Positions 14,775 through 24,376 of a stretch of DNA of 64,000 nucleotides are shown here, in pieces. The stretch comes from Mycoplasmataceae bacterium. Its GTDB lineage: Bacteria; Bacillota_I; Bacilli_A; Mycoplasmatales; Mycoplasmoidaceae. The notes beneath the pieces are model-generated. The model saw only the letters and a program-made list of their open reading frames with translations. It was not told where the DNA came from and did not search any database. The stretch spans positions 248,001 through 312,000 of the forward strand of contig JAISBY010000010.1 of assembly GCA_031265955.1 (NCBI GenBank), read 5' to 3'. Positions within the stretch are counted from its first letter, which is position 1. Every line of letters starts with the position of its first letter. Made by a program: the position numbers and the translations under genes.

Positions 14775-16064
14775 ATGCAATTTGTAGATGAATGTACGAT
14801 TAATCTAAAAGCTGGTGACGGCGGTAATGGTATTGTGGCATGAAGACGTGAACCTAATGTTCCGATGGGTGGACCGTATGGTGGTAATGGTGGCGACGGC
14901 GGCAATATTGTTTTAGTGGGCGATCATAACGTTAATACTTTATTTGAATGAAGAAGTCATAAGTCTATTAGTGCTCCAAGCGGTGAAAACGGCAGAACCG
15001 CTAAAGAAACTGGCCATGGTGGTAAGAATATTTATATTAATCTTCCGTTAGGAACGTCTGTTTACGACGCACAAACTAAAGAATTAATCGTAGATATTTT
15101 AGAATCAGGACAAACTCACATTATTTGTGAAGGCGGTAAAGGTGGACGAGGTAATGCCTTCTTTAAATCTTCCTTTAATCGTGCCCCAACCTTACACGAA
15201 CATGGTGACTTAGGCGAAGAAAAAAATGTACTACTAAAGTTAAAATATATCGCTGATGTAGGTTTGGTAGGTTTACCTAATGCAGGCAAATCAACTTTGG
15301 TTGGCAAAATTTCGAACGCCAAACCAAAAGTAGCCAACTATCAATTTACAACATTAACTCCTGTTTTAGGAATTGTGACTCGCAAACGAGACAAAATTGT
15401 TTTTGCCGATTTGCCAGGACTAATTGAAGGAGCGGCTGAAGGCAAAGGTTTAGGTCATGAATTCTTAAAGCACATTGAAAGGTGCTCTATTTTAATTCAT
15501 TTAATTTCATTAAATCCTAGCGATAACGAGAATGTAACTCAAGCTTACAAAGTGATTGTGAATGAATTAAAACAATACAGTAAAGCTTTATTTAGCAAAC
15601 CAATCATAGTGGTCGCTAATAAAATTGATGTTGATGGTTCTAATAAGATTTTAACTAAATTAAAGAAACATGTTAAAGGCAAAGTTTATGCCATTAGCGC
15701 CCTTGAGAGAATTGGTCTAGATGAATTATTAAAACAAGTATTTATTGATTTTGACAAAATTCAAACCGAAAATAAAAAGAAATTACTTGCACAAACAAGT
15801 AAAACAAAAGTCATTGAATTAAAACAACAGAAGGATTTTGCCAAAGATTTAAAAATAGTGCAAGTTGATACTAATAAATGAGAGGTTCATAGTGAATATA
15901 TGAAATATTGAACTAACAAAATACCACTTGACACCAAAGATAATATTGTTCGTTACAACCAAAAGATGCAAACTATTACCGTTGAAGAAACTGCTAAAAA
16001 ACTTGGTGCCAATCCAGGTGATATATTGTCAATATATGGCGCTGAGTTTATTGTTGATAAATAA
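14775..16064 (+). CDS. obgE: GTPase Obg
   Basis: 429-aa ribosome-associated GTPase acting in 50S assembly and stress signalling. An N-terminal glycine-rich Obg fold opens with [27 protein letters not shown]. The G domain starts near residue 160 with G1 [11 protein letters not shown]3 DLPGLIEGA and G4 NKID, and a C-terminal OCT domain (~360-429) follows. In-frame TGA codons fall at Trp. The start at 14775 matches the canonical N-terminus. It is the head of a run with rdgB and an ABC exporter, with gaps of 1-2 nt. Confidence 0.96.
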
Positions 16065-16066
16065 TT

Positions 16067-16693
16067 ATGAAAATAGTTATCGCTACTAACAATCCAGATA
16101 AATTTATACAGATGACGAAAGCATTAAGTATTCTTGGTAAAAAACATACCTTTCTTAGTTTGGATGATATTGGATACCATAAACCGATTAAAGAAAATGG
16201 CAAAACATTTGAGGAGAATAGTTTACTAAAAGCGAAACAGGTTTGTAAAGAGACTGGTTATGTAACGATTGCCGATGATAGTGGTCTTTGTGTTGACACA
16301 CTTAAAGGTAAACCAGGTGTTTATACAAACCGTTATGCTGGCGTTGATGCAACTCGTTTACAACAATTGCTAAAATTATTACACGCAGTGCAACACATTG
16401 ATGATCCTAAAAGAACTGCACAATTTGTTTGCGTCATTACTTGTATGTTTCCTGATGGTAAAATTATTCAAACAAAGGGAATTTTAAAAGGAAAGCTTTC
16501 TAAAAAAATTATAAACATTGAAAATGGTTTGACACATGACCCAATTTTTATTCCGAAAAATTACAATAAAACGATGTCAAAACTATCGCTTAAAGAGAAA
16601 CTTAAAATCAATCACCGCGGACAGGCAATTCGCAAATTAATTGCAATTTTACAAAAAAAAGAAAAAGAAAAATGTAGTATAAGTATTGCCTAA
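16067..16693 (+). CDS. rdgB: XTP/dITP diphosphatase (RdgB/HAM1)
   Basis: 208-aa house-cleaning nucleotidase removing non-canonical purine triphosphates such as dITP and XTP. The N-terminus KIVIATNNPDKF and the motifs FEENSLLKAK (residues ~45-54) and IADDSGLCVDTL (~67-78) are typical, as is the GVYTNRYAG substrate loop. The C-terminus ends with the family's SHR-like position as NHRGQA. It begins 2 nt after obgE and ends 1 nt before the ABC permease, so it is operonic. Confidence 0.93.
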   Translation: MKIVIATNNPDKFIQMTKALSILGKKHTFLSLDDIGYHKPIKENGKTFEENSLLKAKQVCKETGYVTIADDSGLCVDTLKGKPGVYTNRYAGVDATRLQQLLKLLHAVQHIDDPKRTAQFVCVITCMFPDGKIIQTKGILKGKLSKKIINIENGLTHDPIFIPKNYNKTMSKLSLKEKLKINHRGQAIRKLIAILQKKEKEKCSISIA

Positions 16694-16694
16694 T

Positions 16695-17399
16695 ATGAAC
16701 AAATTTAAAAGAATATTTTCGCTTTCATTCAAGCATTTATTAAATTCTCCATCAGTATATGTCTTCTTTTTTATCTGTTTACTTGTCAATCTTTTGATGG
16801 CTATTATTATACCGTCTGTCATCGGCCATGATAATAGAGACCACTGAAGATTTGATGACCAGTCATCAATTACCGTATTCACAGTAATAACTGTGTATGC
16901 ATCAATGATTGGTGAATCTAATGCTAATCCTGAAGAAAGAATATTTATTTTAACAAGACCTGTGAAGCGGTCAACATATTTTTGATCAAAAATATGTTGC
17001 ACATTAATTGTAACAACAACATTATTCTTATGTATTTTTATCATTTGATTAATATCTTATCTTGCAATTGCCAAAAGCGAATTTGTAGGAACAGCCGGTT
17101 ATAAGTATTTTCCGCAAGCAATGCTTGCTGTTTTTATTTTGGCTTCTATGGGTGCATTTGTCGGAACTAGTTTACGATATTATTTAAGGAACCGTGTTAC
17201 TTCATTGATTTTAATGTTCTCTGTACTGCTAGTGTTCCTATTATTTTCAATTGTTTATAAAACATCAAAAGGTGAACCTGATAAAACTTATTATCTCATT
17301 ATGTATACTGTACTCCCTTTAGTTGTTTTTATTCCAATTACAAGCATACTAACTAGAGTAGGTTTTGCCTTAAATAAAAGAGATGATATCAAGATTTAA
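16695..17399 (+). CDS. ABC-2 type transporter permease
   Basis: 234-aa integral membrane protein with about six hydrophobic segments, the usual topology of ABC-2 export permeases. The segment EERIFILTRPVKRSTYFWSK, near residues 78-97, resembles the cytoplasmic coupling helix region of this family. It overlaps closely with the ATP-binding subunit 2 nt downstream, forming an exporter of unknown substrate. Trp codons are TGA in the first half. The function is from family resemblance and gene pairing. Confidence 0.8.
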
Positions 17400-17401
17400 C
17401 T

Positions 17402-18235
17402 ATGAGAGTTCTAGAAGTCAAGAATTTAAATAAATCAATTAAGAACCAAGTGATTCTTGATAATATTTCATTTAATGTTGAGTCGAATTCTATTACAGCT
17501 TTAATTGGTGAAAATGGTGCTGGTAAAACCACTACCATTAAATGTATTGTCGGTCTTTATACCTATAACTTTGGAGATATTATCATTTCTGGAGTAAATA
17601 GTAAGAACATTGATAGTCATTATAAATTTGGTTACATTCCTGAAAAAGAAAACTTTCCCAACACGCCAGCTAATATCTTTTTATCCGAATCTGCTAAGTT
17701 GTATGGCATCAGCAGTAATGAAATTGATGAAAAAATTAAATATTACAGTAATCTTTTTGGCATAACAGAAAAGATGGATTTAAGATTGACCAAAATGTCT
17801 TCGGGTCAACGTAAAAAGATAATGGTAATGCAAGCATTTTTTCATGAAGCTGATTTATACATTATGGATGAACCAACTGAAAACCTTGATCCTCAGAATC
17901 GTCAAATATTTTACGACGAACTATTAAAGTTAAAAGAACAAGGTAAATCTATTTTGGTTTCCACCCATAATCTTGATGAGATTGCTAAATATGTTGACAA
18001 CGTCGTTATTATTGGGAACGGTAAAGTAACTTATACTGGACAAGTTAATAAGAATCATGATTTAGCCGGTATGTACTACGAATTTAAGAAAAGTGGTAAT
18101 GTTAATGTTTTCCACAGTAGCCATTCTAATGATCAAAGTAATGAATTATTGAAACGCTACGATGATTTATTACAAAAAAAATTAATAACTCGTGATGAAT
18201 ATAAATCATTAGTTAAAAATTTCGCTAAAGAATAA
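17402..18235 (+). CDS. ABC transporter ATP-binding protein
   Basis: 277-aa nucleotide-binding subunit. Walker A is LIGENGAGKTTTIK (residues ~35-48), signature KMSSGQRKKIMV (~137), Walker B LYIMDEPTENLDP (~157) and the switch histidine STHNLDEI (~187). An extra C-terminal tail of about 60 residues follows the NBD, ending in a charged helical part (SNELLKRYDDLLQKKLITRDEYKSLVKNFAKE) that resembles a SHOCT-like oligomerisation motif. Partner of the permease directly upstream. Substrate unknown; drug or lipid/peptide export are all possible. Confidence 0.93.
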   Translation: MRVLEVKNLNKSIKNQVILDNISFNVESNSITALIGENGAGKTTTIKCIVGLYTYNFGDIIISGVNSKNIDSHYKFGYIPEKENFPNTPANIFLSESAKLYGISSNEIDEKIKYYSNLFGITEKMDLRLTKMSSGQRKKIMVMQAFFHEADLYIMDEPTENLDPQNRQIFYDELLKLKEQGKSILVSTHNLDEIAKYVDNVVIIGNGKVTYTGQVNKNHDLAGMYYEFKKSGNVNVFHSSHSNDQSNELLKRYDDLLQKKLITRDEYKSLVKNFAKE

Positions 18236-18292
18236 TGTAATAATAAATTTACGAAATTTAGAGAGCATGCTTTATTATTGCTCATAGCTCGT

Positions 18293-18298
18293 TATAAT
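18293..18298 (+). promoter_or_regulatory. -10 box of cyuA, leaderless geometry
   Basis: TATAAT seven bases before the cyuA ATG (18306), so the transcript probably starts at or next to the start codon. No Shine-Dalgarno is present. An inverted-repeat-poor AT-rich spacer separates it from the ABC gene. Confidence 0.55.
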
Positions 18299-18305
18299 AA
18301 TAGAA

Positions 18306-19562
18306 ATGAAAAAACAGTCTCTCTTAAATCTATTAAATAGTCTTGTAACTCCTGCTTTTGGTTGCACTGAAATTGGTTGTATTGCTTATGCTTCAAGTAC
18401 TGCGGCTGAATACTTAAGTAATGATTTAAAAGAAATGCTTGTATATGTTTCGCCATTTATTTATCGTAATGTTGCTAATGTTGGTGTGCCAGAATTAGGA
18501 AAAGTTGGAGTTGATGGTATTGCAGCGGCAGGTTACGTAGTTAAGAAACCCGAGAAAAAATTAATGGTATTAAACGGAATTACTAAATCACAAATTCAGC
18601 AAACTCACAAATTATTAAAAAATGAATTAGTTAAATTTTTCATTTTAAAAAAATGTGATCCAGTTTACACTAAAGTAATTGCGAAAGATATTAAAGGAAA
18701 CATTTGCGAAGTTTTAATCGAACAAAAACATGATACAATTCAACACATCAAACTAAATGATTGCAAAATATTTGTTGAAAAACCGGCAGTAATTAAAGAC
18801 GCTGACGAAACGATTAATGTCAAGGATGTGTCTTTAACCGATATTTATAATGGAATTCAAATGCTAAATAGGAAAGATCTTCATTTCTTTATAAGAGGAA
18901 TTAATATGAATGAAGACATTGCTAAAGTTGGTGATCAAAAGCATTACTTTAAATTGAAAAACAAAAAAACTAATTGACGAGAACATATTTTGTTCCATGT
19001 TTGCAACGCTATCAGTGCTCGTATGGATGGTTGTCCGTTACCGGTAATGTCATCTAACGATAGTGGTGATCATGGAATTACCGTTAACCTTCCGCAATAT
19101 GTTTATCATTTGCAAAAACATACACAACCAATTGTTATGCTTCGAGCGATTGCTTTAGCTAACCTAATTACTTGGAAAATTAAGAAAAACATCGGTAGTT
19201 TATCGGCTTATTGTGGTAGCGTAGTTGCTGCCGCCACTGGTACGATTGTGGGTATTGGCTACCAAAGGAACTACACACTAAAGCAAATTAACGACTTGAT
19301 CAATTATTGTTTATGTTCTTATTCAGGTAGTTTATGCGATGGAGCTAAGTTATCGTGTTCTTGAAAAGTAGAATCTGCATTAATCATTGGTTTCAAAGTA
19401 TTAAAGCTTGTTGAAAGTAAACAATGTTTACCAAATGGTGAAGGGACCGTTAATAAAGATGCTTTTCAAACAATTAAATTATTAGGAATGTTATCTCAGA
19501 AAATCATGAATATAACTAACTCGAAAGTGATTGATATTATTAATTTCAATCGTACGAATTAA
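18306..19562 (+). CDS. cyuA: L-cysteine desulfidase-like protein (UPF0597/CyuA family)
   Basis: 418-aa protein of the CyuA/YhaM family, which cleaves cysteine to pyruvate, ammonia and sulfide with an Fe-S cluster. Visible motifs: VTPAFGCTEIGCIAYASS (residues ~13-30), NVGVPELGKVGVDGIAAAG (~60-78), a long middle region, then NAISARMDGCPLPVMSSNDSGDHG (~233-256), GSLSAYCGSVVAAATGTIVG (~298-317) and CDGAKLSCSWK (~343-353). The Cys residues of the last motifs fit cluster ligands. Two TGA codons read as Trp. It is a standalone unit with its own promoter. Together with serine dehydratase it would feed pyruvate to PFOR. The gene symbol follows the family. Confidence 0.85.
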
Positions 19563-19571
19563 ATATTTCAC

Positions 19572-19577
19572 TATAAT
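19572..19577 (+). promoter_or_regulatory. -10 box upstream of BspA-like gene 2
   Basis: TATAAT about 55 nt before the ATG at 19633, with a clear ribosome site AAGGAGAAA just upstream of the gene. Unlike loci at 12.2, 31.0 and 55.5 kb there is no CA tract and no leader hairpin. Confidence 0.5.
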
Positions 19578-19632
19578 TCTTTCTCATTTATTTTTACAAA
19601 TTGCCAAATAATTTTGCGAAGGAGAAATAGAA

Positions 19633-20907
19633 ATGAAATTTTCAAAATTAATTATTAATAATATCATAGGTATTTTTGATGCAATTAGTATTTCTGCATC
19701 AGTATTTGGCTTGACGCAATGTTCTAAGCCTAACCCCCCCCCTCCAGTTGCTTTAAATCTTTTATCACCAGAAAGCCCTGATTGAGCAACATACTTCGGT
19801 AACCAAACAAGTGACACAATGAATGGTTTTGAAGGCGGTGTAGGCGGCACTGGAGACATAGCTTTCGCCAATTCATCATACGATGGAATTGATTTCTCTG
19901 ATTTTGGTTCCATTGGTGAACGTGCCTTTGTTGATTGTCAAAGCTTATCAAGTGGAACTAAGAGTTTTACTATTTCTTTTGAAAATTTTGTTTCTACTAG
20001 TGATACTTCCATATCTTATGCTGCTTTCTGAGGTTGCGCAAGAATCACAAATATCATTCTCCCTAAGGCCACAACTGAAACAAACACTTTTTCCATCGGC
20101 GATAGTGCCTTCGCTAGATGTATGGGTTTAACAGAAGTTTCGTTACCAGATAATGGTTCGGCCTCCAAGATTTCCATCGGTGATAATGCTTTTGATGACT
20201 GTTTTAATCTTGAATATTTTTCTCTACCAAACGCCAACATTTCTATTGGCACTGATGTTTTTGACGATTGCGTGAATCTAAAAGCACTTAAATCAACAAC
20301 AGATTTAACTAAAATTATTTCTATTGGTAATGCTGCTTTTGAAAAATGTTCTAGCTTAACAATTGATGGAATTCGAAAACTTGAAAACAAAATTGATACC
20401 AATAACCTCAAATATGTAGGCGATGAAAACGGCGCGGCGATTGTAGCTGCTTTAGACAAAACGTGGCTCAATAGAGCCGGTATAGTTTCTGGCGATCTCA
20501 CAAACCTATTTGTAGAAAAAGGTTATTTTAACGGTTCAATGGTCACAGGCGCTTTTGCTAATTGCGATAGCTTAACTGGTATTGATTTGCAAGATGCTAA
20601 TTTGCCAACTCTCGGTACTGGTGCCTTTGATGATGCTACAGTACTCAATAGTGTCAAACTACCAAACAACACAACTTCTATTCCAATGGCTACTTTCGCG
20701 CATTGCAGCGGTTTAACTAATTTGTATTGATACGGTTCTTCTGCCCCTAGTGTGGAAACGCAAGCTTTTCTTGAATGCGCGCACAATGGTAAACTTCACA
20801 TAACTCTTTCCTATGCCTTGTCTCAAGACATAAGCGAAGGTCAAACTGTATCTAACTGAGCCGAACTTGATAGTTACGGCTGAACATACACTATAGATAA
20901 CATATAG
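19633..20907 (+). CDS. BspA-like leucine-rich-repeat lipoprotein with poly-C tract
   Basis: 424-aa predicted lipoprotein: an N-terminal signal ending SVFGLTQC (Cys ~30), then NPPPP encoded by a nine-C run, then BspA-type repeats from about residue 90 onward (SIGERAFVDCQSL, SIGDSAFARCMGL, SIGDNAFDDCFNL, SIGTDVFDDCVNL, SIGNAAFEKCSSL). The current run length keeps the LRR frame open; one base more or less would truncate the protein just after the lipobox, so this looks like a translational on/off switch. TGA-encoded Trp are frequent. Strong AAGGAG ribosome site. Paralogous to the proteins at 12.3, 31.1, 44.9, 49.3 and 55.7 kb. Confidence 0.85.
19734..19742 (+). repeat. poly-C tract (C9) in lipoprotein coding sequence
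   Basis: Nine consecutive C immediately after the lipobox codons, in a genome that is otherwise AT-rich. Coding as Pro-Pro-Pro-Pro in the present phase. Its position early in the mature protein is typical of contingency (phase-variable) loci. Confidence 0.95.
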
Positions 20908-20986
20908 TGAATAATATTGATTATTAAATTACACTAATATATTTTTGGAAACCAATTAAGAATTTCAGTCTTTTTTTACGAGTTGC

Positions 20987-20992
20987 TATAAT
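20987..20992 (+). promoter_or_regulatory. -10 box of topA
   Basis: TATAAT 12 bases before the ATG at 21005 and only 3 before an in-frame ATG at 20996. Its place argues for 21005 as the start and for a nearly leaderless mRNA. Confidence 0.5.
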
Positions 20993-21004
20993 ACTATGCA
21001 TATT

Positions 21005-23167
21005 ATGAGTAAAAATTTATTAATCATTGAGTCTCCAAATAAGATTGAGACTATTACTAAATACTTAAAGGGTGATGACTTTAAAATTATGGCTACGATT
21101 GGTCACATTCGTGATCTTTCAACGAGAGGAATGGGGTTTGACGAGAAAACATTAGAACCAAAATGAATTATCCCTACTGGTAAGAAAAAAGGAATTCGCA
21201 ATGAAAAAACGAAGCAGCAAATCATTAATGAAATTAAGGCTGCGGCAAATAAGGCTGAAAAAATTTACTTAGCCACCGACCCCGATCGTGAAGGCGAAGC
21301 GATTGCTTGACATGTCTATGAAGTTTTAAGCGATAAAGATAAAGCCAAATGTTTTCGTATTACCTTTAATGAAATTACCAAACCAGCCATCTTAAAAGCG
21401 TTGGAACAACCAAGAAAAATTGATATCCGTTGAGTGGAATCGCAATTCGCTAGACGTATTTTAGACCGTTTAGTGGGTTATCGCTTATCAAAATTAGTTC
21501 GCGACAAAATGCGCGGTACATCGGCTGGACGAGTTCAAACTGTCGCACTTAAATTCATTTATGACCGTGAAAAAGAAATTGAACGTTTCAAACAAAGCAA
21601 ATGATGAACGGTGGATGCTGTTTTAGAAAATAATGCTAAACTAATTTTGCGTGAATTATCTACTTCTTTGAAAGAAAAAGTCAACCTATTTAAAGGGGAA
21701 GATAGCGAAGGAAGTGGAATTGATTTTGCCGATGAGCCTAGTGCAAAACTTGTCGTTGATACGCTTGGCAAAGAATTTAAAATTTACGCCATTGATGATC
21801 CGACACAAAAAAATAGTAATCCGCGAGAACCTTACAAAACATCAACATTGCAGCAAGATGCTATTAATAAATTAGGCTGAAATGTTGGCAAAGTTACAAT
21901 GGTAGCTCAACATTTGTATGAAGGTATTAGAGTGAAGGGCGAGCATACAGCTTTAATTTCATACCCTCGTACAGATAGCGTTCGTATTTCCACTTCATTT
22001 AGTGATTTAGCAAAAGAATTCATTTTAAAAAAATATGGCGAGAAGTATTATCAAATGCGTTATTTTGCTAACAAAAAGAAAAACGATGATAATGTTCAGG
22101 ATGCTCACGAAGCAATTCGTGTGATTGATCCATTTACCACACCAGAGTCATTAAAAAGCATTATTACTCGTGAAGAATATTCGTTATACAAGTTAATTTG
22201 AATTCGCACTATTGCTGCCTATATGACACCAGCGCGTTACGAAACGACAATTGTACGTTTGCAAAATAAAGATTGTAAGTTTTATACATACAATCGTCGT
22301 TTGATTTTTGATGGATATAGAAGCATTTATCAGCATTATGAAGATAATGAAAAAGAATACGACATTCAAATTGCCAAACTAAAAGTTGGTCATATTCAAA
22401 AAATGTTATCCATTGAAGCAAAAGAACATACTTCCATGCCGCCGCCAAGATTTAATCAGGCTAGTTTAATTAAAGCTTTGGATGAAGCTGGTGTCGGTCG
22501 TCCTTCCACCTATCGTTCCATGGCTAACATGGCTGTAGAACGTGGTTATGCTAAACTAGAGAGTCGTGCTTATATGATGCTGCCAATCGGCAACACAGTT
22601 GTGGAAGGACTTAACCAATATTTTCCGGAAATTTTAGATAAAGAATTCACTAAAAAAATGGAAGAACATTTGGACGACATTGCTAATCATGATGAAAAAT
22701 GAAAAGAATGAATTCGTGATGACTTCAAACCAAAGTTTGATAAAGAATTAGTTACTGCACAAGATGAGATGAAAAAAGCAGAACCTGAAGAAGTAGGTCG
22801 TCCATGTCCAGTTTGTGGTAAACCATTAATCTACCGACGTTCTAAAAGAACTGGCGTTCAATTCATTGGTTGTTCTGGATTCCCTGCCTGTAAATACGCT
22901 GAATTTCCAAATTCACCAAAACGCGTGATTCTCGATGAGAAATGTCCACTTTGTGGTAAAAATTTAGTAGAAAGAACCAACAAGCGTGGCCAACCATTTG
23001 TTGGATGTTCCGGATTTCCGAAATGTCGTTACATTAAAAAAGTAGATAAGGATGGTAAGGTTATTGAATTTAAAAATATCGGTAATTCATTCAAAAAACG
23101 AACTGGGAAAATCAAAAAAAGTTCAAGAAAAGAAATTTCTACTAATAAAAAGAAAACGAAATCATAA
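21005..23167 (+). CDS. topA: DNA topoisomerase I (type IA)
   Basis: 720-aa enzyme relaxing negative supercoils. The Toprim domain opens with [18 protein letters not shown] and has the acidic triad [15 protein letters not shown] (residues ~91-105). The catalytic tyrosine lies in [12 protein letters not shown] near residue 320. Two C4 zinc fingers close the protein (CPVCGKPL...CSGFPACKY near 600 and CPLCGKNL...CSGFPKCRY near 645), followed by a basic tail. Many TGA codons read as Trp. The start at 21005 is preferred over 20996 because of the promoter position. trxA follows after one base, so the two are co-transcribed. Confidence 0.96.
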
Positions 23168-23168
23168 T

Positions 23169-23486
23169 ATGCCTGTCAAAAATATCGAAACTAAAGATGA
23201 GTTCTTAAATGTAATTGATAGCGGTTATGTTTTAGTTGATTTTTATGCGGTGTGGTGTGGCCCGTGTAAAATGCTATCACCTATTATCGAAAAAATTTCT
23301 TTGAAATTTAACGATATTATTTTTGCTAAAGTGGATGTGGATCAATTATCTGAGGTAGCACAAATGTTCCTAGTCCAAAGTATTCCGACTATTTACTTAT
23401 TTAAAGACGGTAAACCACTAGGGCATTTTACTGGCTTTTTACCAGAATCAGAATTCGTTAACTTTATTAATAAAAACAAAAGATAA
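23169..23486 (+). CDS. trxA: thioredoxin
   Basis: 105-aa thioredoxin with the redox motif FYAVWCGPCKMLSPI (Cys ~30 and ~33), cis-proline motif SIPTIYLFKDG near residue 73 and a standard length. It keeps cytosolic protein thiols reduced. It starts one base after topA and ends in a hairpin-plus-U-run terminator. No thioredoxin reductase is in the window. Confidence 0.96.
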   Translation: MPVKNIETKDEFLNVIDSGYVLVDFYAVWCGPCKMLSPIIEKISLKFNDIIFAKVDVDQLSEVAQMFLVQSIPTIYLFKDGKPLGHFTGFLPESEFVNFINKNKR

Positions 23487-23506
23487 TCCGAAGATTATCT
23501 TTTTTT
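23481..23506. terminator. bidirectional terminator between trxA and Cys-rich peptide gene
   Basis: Stem AGATAATC (23481-23488) and GATTATCT (23493-23500), loop CGAA, followed on the plus strand by a T run (23500-23506) and preceded by A-rich sequence that serves the minus strand. It overlaps the 3' ends of both convergent genes. Confidence 0.85.
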
Positions 23507-23560
23507 CTTACCACAACCACATGAGCTACATGATTTCTTGGCTTTTTTCTTAGCAGGCAT
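23495..23560 (-). CDS. 21-residue Cys/Lys-rich peptide
   Basis: Tiny ORF of 21 codons with Lys-rich ends (MPAKKKAKKS at the start, GKKKR at the end) around a four-cysteine cluster CSSCGCG (three Cys visible in CxxCxC spacing). A textbook ribosome site AAGGAG sits six bases before the ATG, much better than that of most genes here, which argues that it is translated. It converges on trxA and shares its terminator. No family recognised; the Cys spacing suggests metal or Fe-S binding, which is inference. It is too short for most gene finders. Confidence 0.6.
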   Translation of the reverse strand: MPAKKKAKKSCSSCGCGKKKR

Positions 23561-23667
23561 TTAATTCTCCTTCATTTAATATCTTTAACATCATCATTAT
23601 AGATTAATAAAACCATATTTAAATTGGTATTTCATAAATGATGATATACAAAAACGAGTGCGGTTAA

Positions 23668-24213
23668 TTATTCTTTTAAATTGTTGAGTTTAATAACCCT
23701 GGTCAATCGTTCATTAACGTTATCAATTTTAGTATCAAGTTGCTCAAATCTAACGAATACCAATTTTTGAAACTCCCGCATTTCCTTCTTAAATTCTAAC
23801 ATTTCCTTCTTGAATTCCAGCATCTCATTCTTAAACTCTATCATCTCGTTCTTGAATTTCAGCATCTCGTTCTTAAATACCAACATATCATCTTTAAACT
23901 CTAACATTTCACTTTTAAAATTAGTGAATCAAGTAGGTGGTGTCGGATCAATAATTGGCGGTTTCATCTGCTTTTCTATATTAACATATTTTGAAGATGA
24001 TTTAAAAATAACGTTATCAACTGTAAGTTGAATTTTTTCTTTTGCGCTCTTTCAAGACTTGCTATCATAGAAGTTAAACATTATTGTATCATTCTTGTCG
24101 TCGTTAATCTGGTCTGCATTATATTCTTGACAAATTTGTCTAATTATTTCAATTTCGTCGGTAAATTCATCTAGTGTCATTGCAAGAACTTTATAAATCT
24201 CTCTTTTACCCAT
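23668..24213 (-). CDS. coiled-coil protein with heptad tandem repeats
   Basis: 181-aa protein of unknown function. The N-terminal 80 residues form a small acidic domain (MGKREIYKVLAMTLDEFTDE). After a Pro-rich linker comes a block of seven consecutive seven-residue units of the type MLEFKNE, then a second coiled segment (FEQLDTKIDNVNERLTRV) that could trimerise. No membrane segment or signal peptide. The start at 24213 is preferred because the poly-G run directly upstream acts as an AGGGGG-type ribosome site; the reading frame continues upstream without ATG. The last 45 residues resemble DUF16-type coiled coils of mycoplasmas in style; not assigned. Confidence 0.65.
23761..23907 (-). repeat. 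seven 21-bp tandem repeats coding heptads
   Basis: Seven in-frame imperfect 21-bp units, each encoding a variant of MLEFKNE (positions 1 and 4 hydrophobic). Copy number could change by recombination without a frameshift, altering coiled-coil length. Confidence 0.85.
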
Positions 24214-24219
24214 TTCACG

Positions 24220-24228
24220 CCCCCCCCC
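24220..24228 (-). repeat. poly-G (G9) tract at the ribosome site of the heptad gene
   Basis: Nine C on the plus strand, hence nine G on the coding strand, ending seven bases (CGTGAA) before the ATG. The run doubles as the Shine-Dalgarno, and a TATAGT-like box lies just upstream, so slippage could alter initiation strength. Confidence 0.9.
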
Positions 24229-24376
24229 TACACTATAGTAATATGGGCGAAAAAATAAATTTGCTAAATTATTTTTAAAATTATTTAAATCTAAAGAATA
24301 ATCAATCAATAAAATTCATTGTTATTGATGTGATAAATAATCGTTTGGATTCTAAATAATTAATTAGAATTAATCC

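Noticed and set aside
16649-17044. Minus-strand ORF over the ABC permease start
   Set aside because: Antisense to a well-formed permease that joins rdgB and the ATPase gene with minimal gaps.
23761-23907. Tandem 21-bp units as a CRISPR array
   Set aside because: Units are contiguous with no spacers and code an in-frame heptad coil; no cas genes.
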